Positions 55,106 to 64,000 of a stretch of DNA of 64,000 bases are shown in pieces (positions within the stretch are counted from its first letter, which is position 1; each line of letters opens with the position of its first letter). The DNA is from Gluconobacter sp. Dm-62 (GTDB lineage: Bacteria; Pseudomonadota; Alphaproteobacteria; Acetobacterales; Acetobacteraceae). Under the pieces are notes generated by a model that was not told the origin of the DNA, made no database searches, and saw only the letters and a program-made list of their open reading frames with translations. Both the position numbers and the translations under genes were made by a program. Location of the stretch: NCBI RefSeq assembly GCF_018256155.1, contig NZ_JAERLY010000002.1:124001-188000 (forward strand), read 5' to 3'.

Positions 55106-56533
55106 ATGGCCGGACTGGACCCTAAGGACTGGCGCAGCATCCGTGACATCGGCCACCGGATGCTGGACGAAGTCTTTGATCGCATGGAGCGGGTTAATGA
55201 GGGTCCGGTCTGGCGACCCATGCCGGATACGGTTCGGGATGTCCTGAAGGAGGGGCTGCCGGAAAAGGGACGCTCCGTTGACGATCTGTACGGGCGGTAC
55301 CTTGAACTGGTCGTGCCTTATGGGGCTGGGAATACGCATCCGGGTTTCATGGGATGGGTACATGGGGCTGGAACACCTGTTGGGATGCTGGCGGAGATGC
55401 TGGCCGGGGGGCTAAACGCCAATTGCGGTGGCCGCGATCACGCGCCGATTGAAGTTGAGCGCGAAGTCATCCGCTGGGCTCTACAGATGGTCGGAATGCC
55501 GCAGGATGGTTCCGGCTGTCTCGTGACCGGTTCTTCCATGGCCAATTTCATCAGCGTGATTACGGCGAGTCGTGCGCAGGATCTTTCCATCCGTATGGAA
55601 GGCCTTAAGGGGCGTAAGCTCGTTGGTTATGCCGCAACGACAGCCCACGGATGTCTGCCCCGGGCGTTTGATCTGGCGGGGCTTGGGAGCGAAGCGCTTC
55701 GGCGTGTGCCGGTTCTGGCGGATCACCGGATGGAGGTTGCGGCATTGCGCGACATGATTGCCGCCGATCGCAAAGCCGGTTTGGTGCCCTTCATGGTTGC
55801 GGGCACGGCCGGGACTGTGGATTGCGGTGCCATTGATGATCTGGTGGAAATCGAGGCTATCGCCCGTGACGCCGGGCTCTGGTTTCATGTCGATGCAGCG
55901 TTCGGGGCGCTGGCCTGTCTTTCAGCGCGTTATCAGTCACAGCTTGCCGGAATCGAAAAGGCAGACAGCCTTGCGTTCGACTTCCATAAATGGGCGCAGG
56001 TTCCTTACGACGCCGGCTGTGTGCTGGTGCGTGACAGCCACAAACATGCGGCGGCTTTTGCGCAGTCCCTGGATTATCTCGTGCGCGAAGAGCGCGGGCT
56101 TGCGGCGGGTGCTCCATGGTTCTGTGATTTTGGACCAGACCTGTCGCGCGGCTTTCGGGCGCTCAAGGTCTGGATGACGCTGGGTCATTACGGGTCTGAG
56201 CGTATGGGAGAGATGGTCGAAACCTGCTGTGACGTCGCAACCGATCTGGCCCGGCGCGTTGAGCGCACGGACGGCCTGACTCTGCTGGCGCCAGTAACCC
56301 TGAATATCGTGTGTTTCGGGATCGACGGTCTTGAGAATGCCGAAGTTTCGGAACTGGTGCAGGATCTGCATGAAAGCGGGATCGCTGCGCCGTCCACGAC
56401 AAAGATCAATGGTCGGCTGGCGGTGCGGGCGGCGATCGTCAATCACCGCACCACCACCGTTCATACCGACCAGATGCTGGACGCCATTATCGCGCTGCGC
56501 GACGACCGGTTGAAGGCGCAAACAGCGCGCTGA
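55106..56533 (+). CDS. Pyridoxal-dependent decarboxylase (group II)
   Basis: A 475-aa aspartate aminotransferase-fold decarboxylase. The PLP lysine lies in [14 protein letters not shown] (about 295), with the [11 protein letters not shown] region and HVDAAF upstream as expected for group II amino acid decarboxylases (aromatic-amino-acid or glutamate/diaminobutyrate types). The substrate cannot be set by eye. The ATG at 55106 follows GAAGGGA. The 3' end overlaps the convergent cobT by 47 bases. Confidence 0.88.
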   Translation: MAGLDPKDWRSIRDIGHRMLDEVFDRMERVNEGPVWRPMPDTVRDVLKEGLPEKGRSVDDLYGRYLELVVPYGAGNTHPGFMGWVHGAGTPVGMLAEMLAGGLNANCGGRDHAPIEVEREVIRWALQMVGMPQDGSGCLVTGSSMANFISVITASRAQDLSIRMEGLKGRKLVGYAATTAHGCLPRAFDLAGLGSEALRRVPVLADHRMEVAALRDMIAADRKAGLVPFMVAGTAGTVDCGAIDDLVEIEAIARDAGLWFHVDAAFGALACLSARYQSQLAGIEKADSLAFDFHKWAQVPYDAGCVLVRDSHKHAAAFAQSLDYLVREERGLAAGAPWFCDFGPDLSRGFRALKVWMTLGHYGSERMGEMVETCCDVATDLARRVERTDGLTLLAPVTLNIVCFGIDGLENAEVSELVQDLHESGIAAPSTTKINGRLAVRAAIVNHRTTTVHTDQMLDAIIALRDDRLKAQTAR

Positions 56534-58361
56534 GCTGTGCCATCATGGTTCCGCCGAGGTCTTCGGCGGAACTGATGGTGACGCTGTTGCGGTAATAGCG
56601 CGTCACGTCATGCCCGATGCCAATGGCCAGAAGCTCCGTGCCACGGTCCGCCTCGATCCGGGCGATCACCTGTCGGAGATGATCTTCCAGATAGTTGTGC
56701 GGATTGGCCGAGAACGTACTGTCATCAACAGGCGCACCGTCTGAAATCACCATCAGGATGTGACGGTGTTCGGAGCGACGACGCAGGCGTTTCCAGGCCC
56801 AGAGCAGGGCTTCGCCGTCGATGTTTTCCTTGAGCAGGCCATCACGCAGCATCAGACCCAGATTGCGCCGGGCGCGCCGCAGAGGAGTGTCTGCATCCTT
56901 GTAGATGATGTGGCGCAGGTCATTCAGGCGTCCCGGCTGGGGAATGCGGCCGGTCTTGAGCCAGCGTTCGCGGCTCTGGCCACCTTTCCACTGTCGTGTC
57001 GTGAAGCCAAGAACCTCGACCTTTACGCCGCAGCGTTCGAGCGTCCGGGCGAGAATATCGCCGCAGATCGCGGCCGTCCCGATCGGGCGCCCCCGCATTG
57101 AGCCCGAATTATCGATCAGGAGAGTGACAACCGTATCGCGGAACTCCGTCTCACACTCATGCTTGCACGACAGCGGGAGCGTCGGATTGGTCACAACGCG
57201 GGAGAGGCGCCCGGCGTCGAGAATGCCTTCTTCCTGTTCGAACTCCCAGCGGCGCTGCTGCTGGGCCATGAGGCGGCGTTGCAGACGGTGCGCCAGACGT
57301 GACACAAGCCCGTGGAGCTGGGACATCTGCTGATCGAGCTTCTGACGCAGGCGGTCCAGTTCGTCCGCATCACACAGATCGGAGGCATTCACTTCCTCAT
57401 CAAAATCCGTGGTGTAGGCCTTGTAGGTATTGGGGGCTTCGGACGGGCCTGTCTCGGCCTGCTCGTCCGAGGGGCCAGCCGCTTCCTCGGTGCCGTCTTC
57501 CGACATCTCAGCGGCGTCCGTGGCTTCGCTCTCGCCAGAGAGGCCGGTTTCGCCGCTCTCGGGTTGATAGCCGCCTTCTTCCTCTTCCGTCGCAGCAGGA
57601 GCCTGCTGGTCCTGGCCATCCGCTTCAGGTGCGTCGCTGTCCGTTGTTTCTTCTTCGTCGGACGGCAGATCGGACGGTGCCATCTGCTCTTCGTCCTCAT
57701 CAGGGGCGGTCGTGAGCTTGCAGGCTCCAAGGAAACGGGTTGTGGCGCGGGCAAATGCCGTCTGGTCGCTCTGGGTGCGGGCCATATCGGCAAGGGCCGT
57801 CTTGGCGGCGGGTGTCAGGGAAGCGCGCCATTCATCCAGTGCCGCTCCCGCCTGAACCGGCATGGAATGGCCGCTCATGGCTTCACGCGCGAGGAGATCC
57901 AGCGCCACGGGGGCTGGCATCTCCTCGCGCGTTTTCATACGGTTACAGCCAATCTCGGCGCAGTGCTGGGCGACGCGCTGTTCCAGATTGGCGCGCACGC
58001 CTGCCATATGGCGTGAACCGTAGACTTCGCAGCGGGCCTGTTCAAGTGCATCGAATGCCTGTCGGGCCAGAGGTTCAGCCGGTGCATTCGTGCCTCTGTC
58101 AGCATGATACCGCATCCGCAGAGCGGCAGCGTCCGCGGCCCCACGGATCTTGCGGATTTCCCAGTCGTGCATGTGGCGTGACAGATAAGGCAGCTCTACA
58201 CTGCCAGCATCCGTCGCGTTCTGACGACTGCCGTCGACGGCGCCCTGAAAATCCACGCCCTGCTCTGGTGCGCCACCCATGGCACGCAAGGTGGCGACAG
58301 TGGCCTGACGGAAGCGTTCCTGCCGTTGTTCGTCGGTGAGGGAAGTCTTGGGAGCGGACAA
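56487..58361 (-). CDS. cobT: Cobaltochelatase subunit CobT
   Basis: Partner of CobS in the aerobic cobalt chelatase that inserts cobalt into hydrogenobyrinic acid a,c-diamide. The N-terminal domain (1-210) is followed by an acidic, low-complexity linker (about 215-310, rich in E, D, S and A) and a C-terminal VWA domain with MIDAS motif [10 protein letters not shown] at about 415. The 624 aa start from TTG at 58361, 4 bases after the cobS stop; longer frames lie inside cobS. No cobN is in the window. Confidence 0.88.
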   Translation of the reverse strand: MSAPKTSLTDEQRQERFRQATVATLRAMGGAPEQGVDFQGAVDGSRQNATDAGSVELPYLSRHMHDWEIRKIRGAADAAALRMRYHADRGTNAPAEPLARQAFDALEQARCEVYGSRHMAGVRANLEQRVAQHCAEIGCNRMKTREEMPAPVALDLLAREAMSGHSMPVQAGAALDEWRASLTPAAKTALADMARTQSDQTAFARATTRFLGACKLTTAPDEDEEQMAPSDLPSDEEETTDSDAPEADGQDQQAPAATEEEEGGYQPESGETGLSGESEATDAAEMSEDGTEEAAGPSDEQAETGPSEAPNTYKAYTTDFDEEVNASDLCDADELDRLRQKLDQQMSQLHGLVSRLAHRLQRRLMAQQQRRWEFEQEEGILDAGRLSRVVTNPTLPLSCKHECETEFRDTVVTLLIDNSGSMRGRPIGTAAICGDILARTLERCGVKVEVLGFTTRQWKGGQSRERWLKTGRIPQPGRLNDLRHIIYKDADTPLRRARRNLGLMLRDGLLKENIDGEALLWAWKRLRRRSEHRHILMVISDGAPVDDSTFSANPHNYLEDHLRQVIARIEADRGTELLAIGIGHDVTRYYRNSVTISSAEDLGGTMMAQLSALFAPSTGRRAAR

Positions 58362-58365
58362 GGGA

Positions 58366-59382
58366 TCAGGCCAGCGGTGAGGCGTTGAAGCAGCGCTGAT
58401 AGTATTCCGCCACGATGCCGCGCTCGGCTTCATCGCATTTGTTGAGGAAGGTCAGGCGGAAGGAGAAGGCGACGTCGTTGAAGATACGGTTGTTCTCGGC
58501 CCAGGCGATGACGGAACGCGGTGACATCACAGTTGAGATGTCACCGGCCATGAAACCGGAGCGCGTGAGGTTCGCCAAGGCCACCATGCGTTCGATCAGC
58601 GTGGTGGCCTCCTTGTCGGTTGCCGGAATTTTCAGCTTGGACGTGACGATGCCCACTTCCTGTTCCAGCGGCAGGTAGTTCAGGGTGGCGACAATGTTCC
58701 AGCGGTCCATCTGGCCCTGATTGATCTGCTGGGTGCCATGATACAGGCCGGTCGTGTCGCCCAGTCCGACCGTGTTGGCTGTGGCGAACAGGCGGAAGGC
58801 AGGGTTCGGACGAATGACGCGGTTCTGGTCCAGAAGCGTCAGATGCCCTTCGGCTTCCAGCACGCGCTGGATGACGAACATCACGTCCGGACGGCCGGCG
58901 TCGTATTCATCGAAAATCAGGGCGCAGGGATGCTGGAGGCACCAAGGCAGCAGACCTTCGCGGAATTCCGTAACCTGCTTGCCGTCCTTGAGCACGATGG
59001 CGTCTTTACCGATCAGATCGATCCGCGAGACGTGACTGTCGAGGTTGATCCGGACGCAGGGCCAGTTCAGGCGTGCGGCGATCTGTTCGATATGGGACGA
59101 CTTACCGGTGCCATGAAAGCCCTGAACCATGACGCGGCGGTTGAAGGCGAAGCCTGCCAGAATCGCGCGGGTTGTGTCTTCGTCGAACTTGTAGGACGGG
59201 TCGATGTCGGGAACGTGTTCCGTACGGATGGAATACGCCGGAACCTGGATGTCAGTCCGGATGCCGAAAACGTCTGCCGAGGAGACCATGAGGTCAGGTG
59301 CGCCGAGAACGCTGGTCGGGGCCGAAGCATTTTCAGCGGTGGTCACGGCTTCAGGGGTGTCAATCGTCGCGAAATCACTCAT
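58366..59382 (-). CDS. cobS: Cobaltochelatase subunit CobS
   Basis: AAA+ ATPase of the MoxR/CobS type that drives cobalt insertion with CobT. Walker A is [10 protein letters not shown] (about 92), Walker [13 protein letters not shown] (about 158), and the N-terminal [13 protein letters not shown] is typical of CobS. The 338-aa length is right. It lies 87 bases downstream of the J-domain gene and directly upstream of cobT, the usual alphaproteobacterial arrangement. Confidence 0.92.
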   Translation of the reverse strand: MSDFATIDTPEAVTTAENASAPTSVLGAPDLMVSSADVFGIRTDIQVPAYSIRTEHVPDIDPSYKFDEDTTRAILAGFAFNRRVMVQGFHGTGKSSHIEQIAARLNWPCVRINLDSHVSRIDLIGKDAIVLKDGKQVTEFREGLLPWCLQHPCALIFDEYDAGRPDVMFVIQRVLEAEGHLTLLDQNRVIRPNPAFRLFATANTVGLGDTTGLYHGTQQINQGQMDRWNIVATLNYLPLEQEVGIVTSKLKIPATDKEATTLIERMVALANLTRSGFMAGDISTVMSPRSVIAWAENNRIFNDVAFSFRLTFLNKCDEAERGIVAEYYQRCFNASPLA

Positions 59383-59469
59383 GGGACTGTCAGGCTTTCG
59401 TTGGATCTTTGGATACAGGACGTTCTGGAGAAGATGGAGCCTCGGCGCCCTCTGTTCCAGTCTAAAAAT

Positions 59470-60090
59470 TCAGGAAACGAAATCGTCCTGACGCGTGAAA
59501 TGGACTTTGAGGACGGCATAGGCCGATCCGATGGCCTTGAACCGCTCTTCGGATTTCGCATCGCCGATATTGGCATCGGGATGATGCTGACGGGCGAGGG
59601 CGCGATAGCGGGTTTTGACCTCATCGAAGGAGACGGGCCATGTCAGGTCCAGTGTGGCGAGCGGCTGGCGCAGGGGCTCGGGAATACCCGCGGCCTGCGC
59701 AGAAGCACGCTGCCGTGCCGCGTCTTTTGCACGCTCTGCGCGGCTGTGACGGGTGGCGCCGAGGATGTCCAGCGGGTCAATGACGTCGTCCTCGTTGAAC
59801 TCCGCCTTGTTTGCCGTGCCGGTCCCCAGTTTCCAGGACGGGCGCTGCCACGAGACGTCGGCCCGCAGATGCGCCTCGATCTGGCCTGGCGTCATACCGC
59901 GATAGAAGTCCCAGCGAGAATTATATTCCCGGACATGCTCAAGACAGAACCAGAAATACGAGCGCAGGGCATCACGCCCGCGCGGCGCCCGATAGCCGGC
60001 AAGTTCGTTGCAGCCCGGATGGTCACAGACCTGTTCCGGCGCGTCAGGATCGGGATCAAAGGCCCGGTGTCTGGTGGATTTGCGCTGCAT
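59470..60090 (-). CDS. J-domain (DnaJ-like) molecular chaperone with zinc-like motif
   Basis: A 206-aa protein whose C-terminal J domain (about 145-200) contains the HPD motif in [12 protein letters not shown]. The N-terminus has a [12 protein letters not shown] and [10 protein letters not shown] pattern (C-x4-C...C-x2-H) that could bind a metal. The ATG at 60090 is used; TTG at 60108 is the alternative. It is typically found beside cobS in Alphaproteobacteria and divergent from bolA. Client protein unknown. Confidence 0.85.
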   Translation of the reverse strand: MQRKSTRHRAFDPDPDAPEQVCDHPGCNELAGYRAPRGRDALRSYFWFCLEHVREYNSRWDFYRGMTPGQIEAHLRADVSWQRPSWKLGTGTANKAEFNEDDVIDPLDILGATRHSRAERAKDAARQRASAQAAGIPEPLRQPLATLDLTWPVSFDEVKTRYRALARQHHPDANIGDAKSEERFKAIGSAYAVLKVHFTRQDDFVS

Positions 60091-60159
60091 GGTGTCTGAT
60101 ATGGGCAATCACAGCCGCCCGATGCAAGCGGGCATTCCTCAAGCGGGACGATTTTCATC

Positions 60160-60474
60160 ATGTCTGAAACAGCTTCACACCCCTCCGCACCGCCCTCCAG
60201 CCGACGCGAACGGATTGCGGCCCTCCTTCAGAAAGAACTCTCGCCCACACAGCTCGAAATCCATGATGACAGCGCCCGCCACGCCCATCACGCCGGGGCG
60301 AAAGCGCTTGGCGGCGGGGGAGAGACGCATTTCAACATCGCCATCACAAGCGCACGGTTTGACGGATTGAACCGCGTGGCGCGGCACCGGCTGATCAATG
60401 ATCTGCTGGGCGGAGAGTTCAGTTCCGGCCTGCATGCCCTGTCACTGGTCCTGCACGGAGAACAAACCCCATGA
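60160..60474 (+). CDS. bolA: BolA family protein
   Basis: A 104-aa protein with the BolA/IbaG fold: FNIAITSARFDGLNRVARHRL holds the class-defining F-x-G...R-H region, and [14 protein letters not shown] the C-terminal strand and helix. BolA proteins pair with monothiol glutaredoxins in Fe-S handling or act as morphogenes. It overlaps the next gene by 4 bases and is divergent from the J-domain gene with 69 bases between starts. Confidence 0.9.
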   Translation: MSETASHPSAPPSSRRERIAALLQKELSPTQLEIHDDSARHAHHAGAKALGGGGETHFNIAITSARFDGLNRVARHRLINDLLGGEFSSGLHALSLVLHGEQTP

Positions 60475-61064
60475 AACGTGCTCTTCTGACGCTTCTGCTT
60501 CTTTCAGGCTGTGCAACGGGCGGATACAGCCATCTGCCTAAAGCCGACCAGAATGATGTGCATCGTATTGAGGCCTATCTGAACGGGATTCAGGGATTGC
60601 AGGCGGCTTTCATCCAGCGCGGACCGGATGAAGGCGAAAGCGGTGGACGCTTTTCATATATCCCGGGTCATCTGAGGCTGGATTACGTCGTACCGCATCC
60701 GATGGAACTGGTGGCCGGGGAAGGGCATCTTGTTCTGGATGATCAGGGGACGGGCGCTGTCACACATCTGTCGCTGCGGCACAATCCGCTTGGACTGCTG
60801 CTGAAGCACCCGATCCGCTTTGATGGCGACATCCAGGTGACGGATGTACGGCATGGGAACGGATCACTTCAGATTTCCGTGGCACAGGCCGATAACCCCT
60901 CACAGGGCCTGCTGACGATCCAGTTTTCGGACGTGAACGGTCAGCTCAGCCTGATCGGATTGCAGGGCGTGGATGCCCGGCAGCATCATTTTGGCGTCCT
61001 GTTGTCGGATGTGAAACAGGGCGTGGTGATCGTCCCCTCCGTTTTCACGCCTCCTGCGGGATAG
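60471..61064 (+). CDS. LolA-like lipoprotein-binding protein with lipobox
   Basis: A 197-aa member of the LolA/LolB fold family by its beta-rich pattern ([29 protein letters not shown] and [13 protein letters not shown]). The N-terminus is a signal peptide with a clear lipobox LLSGC (Cys14), so it should be a lipoprotein rather than a soluble periplasmic carrier. That fits an outer-membrane receptor role like LolB, or a bifunctional LolA. The 4-base overlap with bolA suggests cotranscription. The 3' end overlaps the convergent lipB by 20 bases. Confidence 0.85.
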   Translation: MKRALLTLLLLSGCATGGYSHLPKADQNDVHRIEAYLNGIQGLQAAFIQRGPDEGESGGRFSYIPGHLRLDYVVPHPMELVAGEGHLVLDDQGTGAVTHLSLRHNPLGLLLKHPIRFDGDIQVTDVRHGNGSLQISVAQADNPSQGLLTIQFSDVNGQLSLIGLQGVDARQHHFGVLLSDVKQGVVIVPSVFTPPAG

Positions 61065-61746
61065 AGCCAAAGCGCCCGGGCCATGAGGCGGCGAGGGCGT
61101 CATCCAGATCTTTCATCGTCAGACTGCTGTCGAATCGCTGAAGACTGGTGACGCCGAATTCGCGGATGCCGCAGGGCACGATTCCGTCGAAGTCGTCCAG
61201 ATCGGGGCTGACATTGATTGAAACACCATGCCAGCTCACCCAGCGGCTTACGCGAATGCCCAAAGCCCCGATCTTGGCTTCAAGTTCGGTCAGGGGATCA
61301 ACGGTCCAGACGCCAATGCGTCCCTCGCGGGTAAAAGCCGTGACGCCGAGCCGGGCGAGGGCGTCGATCATCCAGCCTTCCAGACCCGCTACAAACGCGC
61401 GCAGGTCACGGGGAGGGACAGTACCGTTCGGCTTCGTCAGATCCATCATGACATAGCCCAGCCGCTGCCCCGGCCCATGATAGGTCCATTGGCCACCACG
61501 TCCGGCCGCATAGGTCGGATAGCCGTGAGGATTATAGAGGTCGGCGTCCTTGGCCGATGTGCCTGCCGTAAAGACAGGCGGATGCTCAACCAGCCAGACC
61601 AGCGGCTCTGATGTTCCCTGATGAATGGCCCGTGCGCGCTCTTCCATGAACGCAAGCGCTTCAGGGTAAGGTGTCAGTCCCTGCGTGGATTTCCACAAAA
61701 TTTCTTCACAAATCTCATTTCGGGTCATTGCCCTCGTTTCTGGCAT
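61045..61746 (-). CDS. lipB: Octanoyltransferase LipB
   Basis: Moves octanoyl from acyl carrier protein to lipoyl domains, the first step in lipoate attachment. The [15 protein letters not shown] motif (about 82), the catalytic cysteine in [10 protein letters not shown] and a nearby Lys ([11 protein letters not shown]) are visible. The 233-aa length suits the family. Start is ATG 61746, or ATG 61728. lipA is not in the window. Confidence 0.95.
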   Translation of the reverse strand: MPETRAMTRNEICEEILWKSTQGLTPYPEALAFMEERARAIHQGTSEPLVWLVEHPPVFTAGTSAKDADLYNPHGYPTYAAGRGGQWTYHGPGQRLGYVMMDLTKPNGTVPPRDLRAFVAGLEGWMIDALARLGVTAFTREGRIGVWTVDPLTELEAKIGALGIRVSRWVSWHGVSINVSPDLDDFDGIVPCGIREFGVTSLQRFDSSLTMKDLDDALAASWPGRFGSIPQEA

Positions 61747-61805
61747 CGGCTATAGCCCCTCCCACACCAGACGGTCATGCACGAAGCAGGGTCGTTTGTC
61801 ACGGG

Positions 61806-61891
61806 GCGGCCGTGGCGGAATGGTAGACGCGCAAGCTTGAGGTGCTTGTGGGGGCAACCCCGTGGAAGTTCGAGTCTTCTCGGCCGCACCA
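61806..61891 (+). tRNA. tRNA-Leu (anticodon GAG)
   Basis: An 86-base class II tRNA with encoded CCA. GCGGCCG (61806-61812) pairs with CGGCCGC (61881-61887). The anticodon stem CAAGC/GCTTG holds loop TTGAGGT with GAG at 61839-61841. A long variable arm (GTGGGGGCAACCCCGT) fits leucine. It is flanked by lipB upstream (divergent) and galU downstream. Confidence 0.97.
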
Positions 61892-61910
61892 CTGACATTT
61901 AGATGTCAGT
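61891..61910 (+). other. Hairpin directly after tRNA-Leu(GAG)
   Basis: ACTGACAT (61891-61898), loop TTAG and ATGTCAGT (61903-61910) form a perfect 8-bp stem that starts at the last base of the tRNA CCA. No T run follows. It may take part in tRNA 3'-end processing or in partial termination before galU. The remaining 192 bases to galU hold nothing I can name. Confidence 0.5.
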
Positions 61911-62102
61911 GTATCCCAGTAAAAATCACACATCATGAAAAAACAAACCCCACAGGGGAACAAGGCGTTTCTCTGCGGTCCACTGGTCTGTGCCATGTTG
62001 TTGCCAGACTATTGAGACAGGTTTAATGCTCTTGCGTCCTTGAGAACGTCTGGACTTCCAGTTCGGCGGTCGGGCGTCATTTCGGCTGATGTGTGAGGTT
62101 TT

Positions 62103-62987
62103 GTGATCAAGCCACTGAAAAAAGCTGTCCTTCCTGTTGCCGGCCTCGGAACGCGGTTTCTGCCCGCGACTAAAGCCATGCCGAAGGAAATGCTTCCTGT
62201 CGTCGACAAGCCGCTGATCCAGTACGCGATTGATGAAGCTCGCGAAGCGGGGATCGAAGAGTTCTGTCTCGTGACCGGTCGTGGCAAGGACAGCCTGATC
62301 GATTATTTCGACATTGCTTACGAGCTTGAAGCCACGCTTAAAGAGCGCGGCAAAAAAAGCGCGCTTGAAGCGCTTGCTCCCAGCAGCGTTCAGGCTGGAT
62401 CGCTCGTCGCCGTGCGTCAGCAGGAGCCGCTGGGCCTTGGACATGCAATCTGGTGCGCGCGCTCCTTCATTGGCGACGACCCGTTTGCCATCCTCCTGCC
62501 GGATGATATCGTTAAGGGGCGCAGCTGTATCGGTCAGCTGGTCGAGGCATACAATCAAACCGGCGGTAATGTCGTGGCCGTGACGGAAGTCCCTCCCGAG
62601 CATACGAACCGATACGGTATTCTCGATGTTGGCCATGACGATGGTAAGCTGGTCGAGGTCAAAGGTCTGGTTGAGAAGCCTGCGCCGGAGGATGCACCAT
62701 CTAACCTGTCCATCATCGGCCGTTATGTGCTGACGCCGGAAGTCATGAAATATCTGGCGAAGCTGGAGCGTGGCGCGGGCAATGAAGTCCAGCTGACGGA
62801 TGCCATGGCCAAGACGATCGGCGAAGTGCCGTTCCATGGTCTGCGCTACGAAGGCACACGCTATGACTGCGGCGATAAGGCTGGCTTCCTTGAGGCACAG
62901 ATCGCGTTCTCGATCGACCGTGAAGATCTTGGGGCCTCGGTGAAGGCGTTTCTCAAGAAGTACAAGCAGTATGTCGATGCGCCCTGA
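62103..62987 (+). CDS. galU: UTP--glucose-1-phosphate uridylyltransferase
   Basis: Makes UDP-glucose for polysaccharide, LPS and, in many acetic acid bacteria, cellulose or other exopolysaccharide synthesis. The N-terminal nucleotide-binding motif is [20 protein letters not shown] (residues 14-33). Further conserved blocks are [13 protein letters not shown] and [13 protein letters not shown]. The 294 aa are typical. The start is GTG at 62103, after TGTGAGGTTTT. Its stop overlaps the next start by one base, so it is coupled to the phosphohexomutase gene, a functional pair (Glc-6-P to Glc-1-P to UDP-Glc). Confidence 0.95.
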   Translation: MIKPLKKAVLPVAGLGTRFLPATKAMPKEMLPVVDKPLIQYAIDEAREAGIEEFCLVTGRGKDSLIDYFDIAYELEATLKERGKKSALEALAPSSVQAGSLVAVRQQEPLGLGHAIWCARSFIGDDPFAILLPDDIVKGRSCIGQLVEAYNQTGGNVVAVTEVPPEHTNRYGILDVGHDDGKLVEVKGLVEKPAPEDAPSNLSIIGRYVLTPEVMKYLAKLERGAGNEVQLTDAMAKTIGEVPFHGLRYEGTRYDCGDKAGFLEAQIAFSIDREDLGASVKAFLKKYKQYVDAP

Positions 62988-64000
62988 TGCCATTTCGGCA
63001 TGAGTTTGATCCGACGAGCCTGCGGGAATATGACATCCGTGGGATCGTCGAGGAGACACTGTATCCTGCCGATGCTTTTGCTATTGGTCGCACGTTTGCA
63101 AGCATGGTTCTCCGTGCGGGCGGGAAGCGGATGGTCATCGGATATGATGGTCGTCTTTCCTCGCCTGTTCTGGAAGAAGCGCTGGTTCGGGGCGTGGTTG
63201 AATCCGGGGCGGATGTGACGCGGATCGGGTGTGGGCCAACGCCCATGCTCTATTTTGCATCTGTGGCAGATGAAGCCGATGGTGCCATCATGGTCACAGG
63301 CAGTCACAACCCGCCCGATTATAACGGTTTCAAGATGATGATGGGCGGAAAGCCGTTTTACGGTGACCAGATCCATGAGTTGGGCCGCCTGGCCGTATCA
63401 GGCAACGTTCTTCCCGCAACGGAAGGCGTATACCGCAGAATGGATATCTCCGACCGATATCTTGATCGATTGGTTCAGGACTGCGACGGTGTCCGGCCCC
63501 TGAGGGTTGTCTGGGACAATGGGAATTCCGCAGCGGGTGAGGTTCTGAAACGTCTGGTCCAGCGTCTTCCCGGTGAGCATACGGTGCTTTTTGGGGAGAT
63601 CGACGGACATTTCCCGAACCATCACCCCGATCCGACTGTGGAGAAAAATCTTCAGGACCTCATCCGGGTTGTTGATGAAACGCAGGCCGATCTCGGGATT
63701 GCCTTTGACGGCGATGCGGATCGGATCGGCATAGTTGATAATCGTGGCCAGATTTTCTGGGGTGACCAGATGCTGGTTCTGCTTGCGCAGGATGTTCTGA
63801 GCCGCCATCCGGGCGCAACGATCATCGCCGATGTGAAAGCCAGTCAGATCCTTTTCGACGAAATCGCGAAGGCTGGTGGTCGGCCCCTGATGTGGAAGAC
63901 CGGGCATTCGCCTATCAAGACCAAGATGGCTGAGACCGGCTCTCCGCTTGCTGGCGAGATGTCGGGGCACATTTTCTTTGCTGACAAGTGGTATGGCTTT
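62987..64000 (+). CDS. Phosphoglucomutase/phosphomannomutase, 3'-truncated by window edge
   Basis: An open frame of 338 codons from the ATG at 62987 (overlapping the galU stop) runs without a stop to the window end. Alpha-D-phosphohexomutase features: EYDIRGIV near residue 15, the phosphoserine loop TGSHNP with Ser106, and the magnesium-binding FDGDADRIG near residue 245. The complete enzyme should be about 460 residues, so the final domain lies outside. It interconverts hexose 6- and 1-phosphates. Coupling to galU suggests glucose-1-phosphate supply, though mannose activity is equally possible from sequence. Confidence 0.9.
   Translation, partial: MPFRHEFDPTSLREYDIRGIVEETLYPADAFAIGRTFASMVLRAGGKRMVIGYDGRLSSPVLEEALVRGVVESGADVTRIGCGPTPMLYFASVADEADGAIMVTGSHNPPDYNGFKMMMGGKPFYGDQIHELGRLAVSGNVLPATEGVYRRMDISDRYLDRLVQDCDGVRPLRVVWDNGNSAAGEVLKRLVQRLPGEHTVLFGEIDGHFPNHHPDPTVEKNLQDLIRVVDETQADLGIAFDGDADRIGIVDNRGQIFWGDQMLVLLAQDVLSRHPGATIIADVKASQILFDEIAKAGGRPLMWKTGHSPIKTKMAETGSPLAGEMSGHIFFADKWYGF

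Noticed and set aside
62103-63059. Minus-strand frames across galU
   Set aside because: They are shadows of galU. The strongest signal at the end of the window is instead the plus-strand phosphohexomutase frame from 62987.

Overview
The window looks like chromosomal core sequence from an acetic acid bacterium (Alphaproteobacteria, Acetobacteraceae, most like Gluconobacter). This is inferred from gene content and protein style, not from an rRNA. Signs are the tRNA-Leu/tig/clpP/clpX/lon/hup block, RNase J, a short alphaproteobacterial ProS, Bpt, the bolA / J-domain / cobS / cobT cluster, and a kdsB-pheA-dapA-smpB run. I see no phage, transposon, CRISPR array, integrase or toxin-antitoxin locus. 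Genes are packed tightly, often with 1-4 base start/stop overlaps, and no gene-free stretch exceeds 300 bases.

Region by region: 1-1980 is the end of a suf operon (sufS, sufT, sufA). 1925-6201 on the minus strand holds a four-TM membrane protein, a DEAD-box helicase with a long basic N-terminal tail, and a TrmA/RumA-type RNA methyltransferase. 6385-14774 holds Nnr, tRNA-Leu(TAG), trigger factor, ClpP, ClpX, Lon and HU: folding, quality-control proteolysis and nucleoid packing. 14850-21469 holds tRNA-Val, BirA, CoaX, RNase J, ProS and the LolCD lipoprotein exporter. 21538-30527 holds DnaE, S2, EF-Ts, RecO, a small putative exported protein and ParC. 30545-36723 holds Bpt, cardiolipin synthase, an EEP hydrolase, an AI-2E family protein, a sulfurtransferase and cystathionine beta-lyase. 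36728-43530 holds ComM/YifB, SerA, a HisN-like phosphatase, KdsB, PheA, DapA and SmpB.

43676-56533 holds a double cold-shock protein, an LpxR-like outer-membrane lipid A deacylase, a degenerate GGDEF plus EAL protein, the RecG and Mfd DNA translocases (divergent), an uncharacterised secreted protein, a DUF1217 protein and a PLP decarboxylase. 56487-61746 holds CobT, CobS, a J-domain protein, BolA, a LolA-like lipoprotein and LipB. 61806-64000 holds tRNA-Leu(GAG), GalU and a phosphoglucomutase/phosphomannomutase cut by the window edge.

Most of this is well-known housekeeping. The most interesting non-coding signal is the leader of rpsB (25000-25146): nested inverted repeats form a branched fold whose closing helix runs into the rpsB ribosome-binding site, so it is a candidate autoregulatory RNA. 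Other points of interest are AT-hook-like motifs in the helicase tail, a LolA-like protein with its own lipobox, hairpins in the hup locus, and the cobST / J-protein / bolA cluster.
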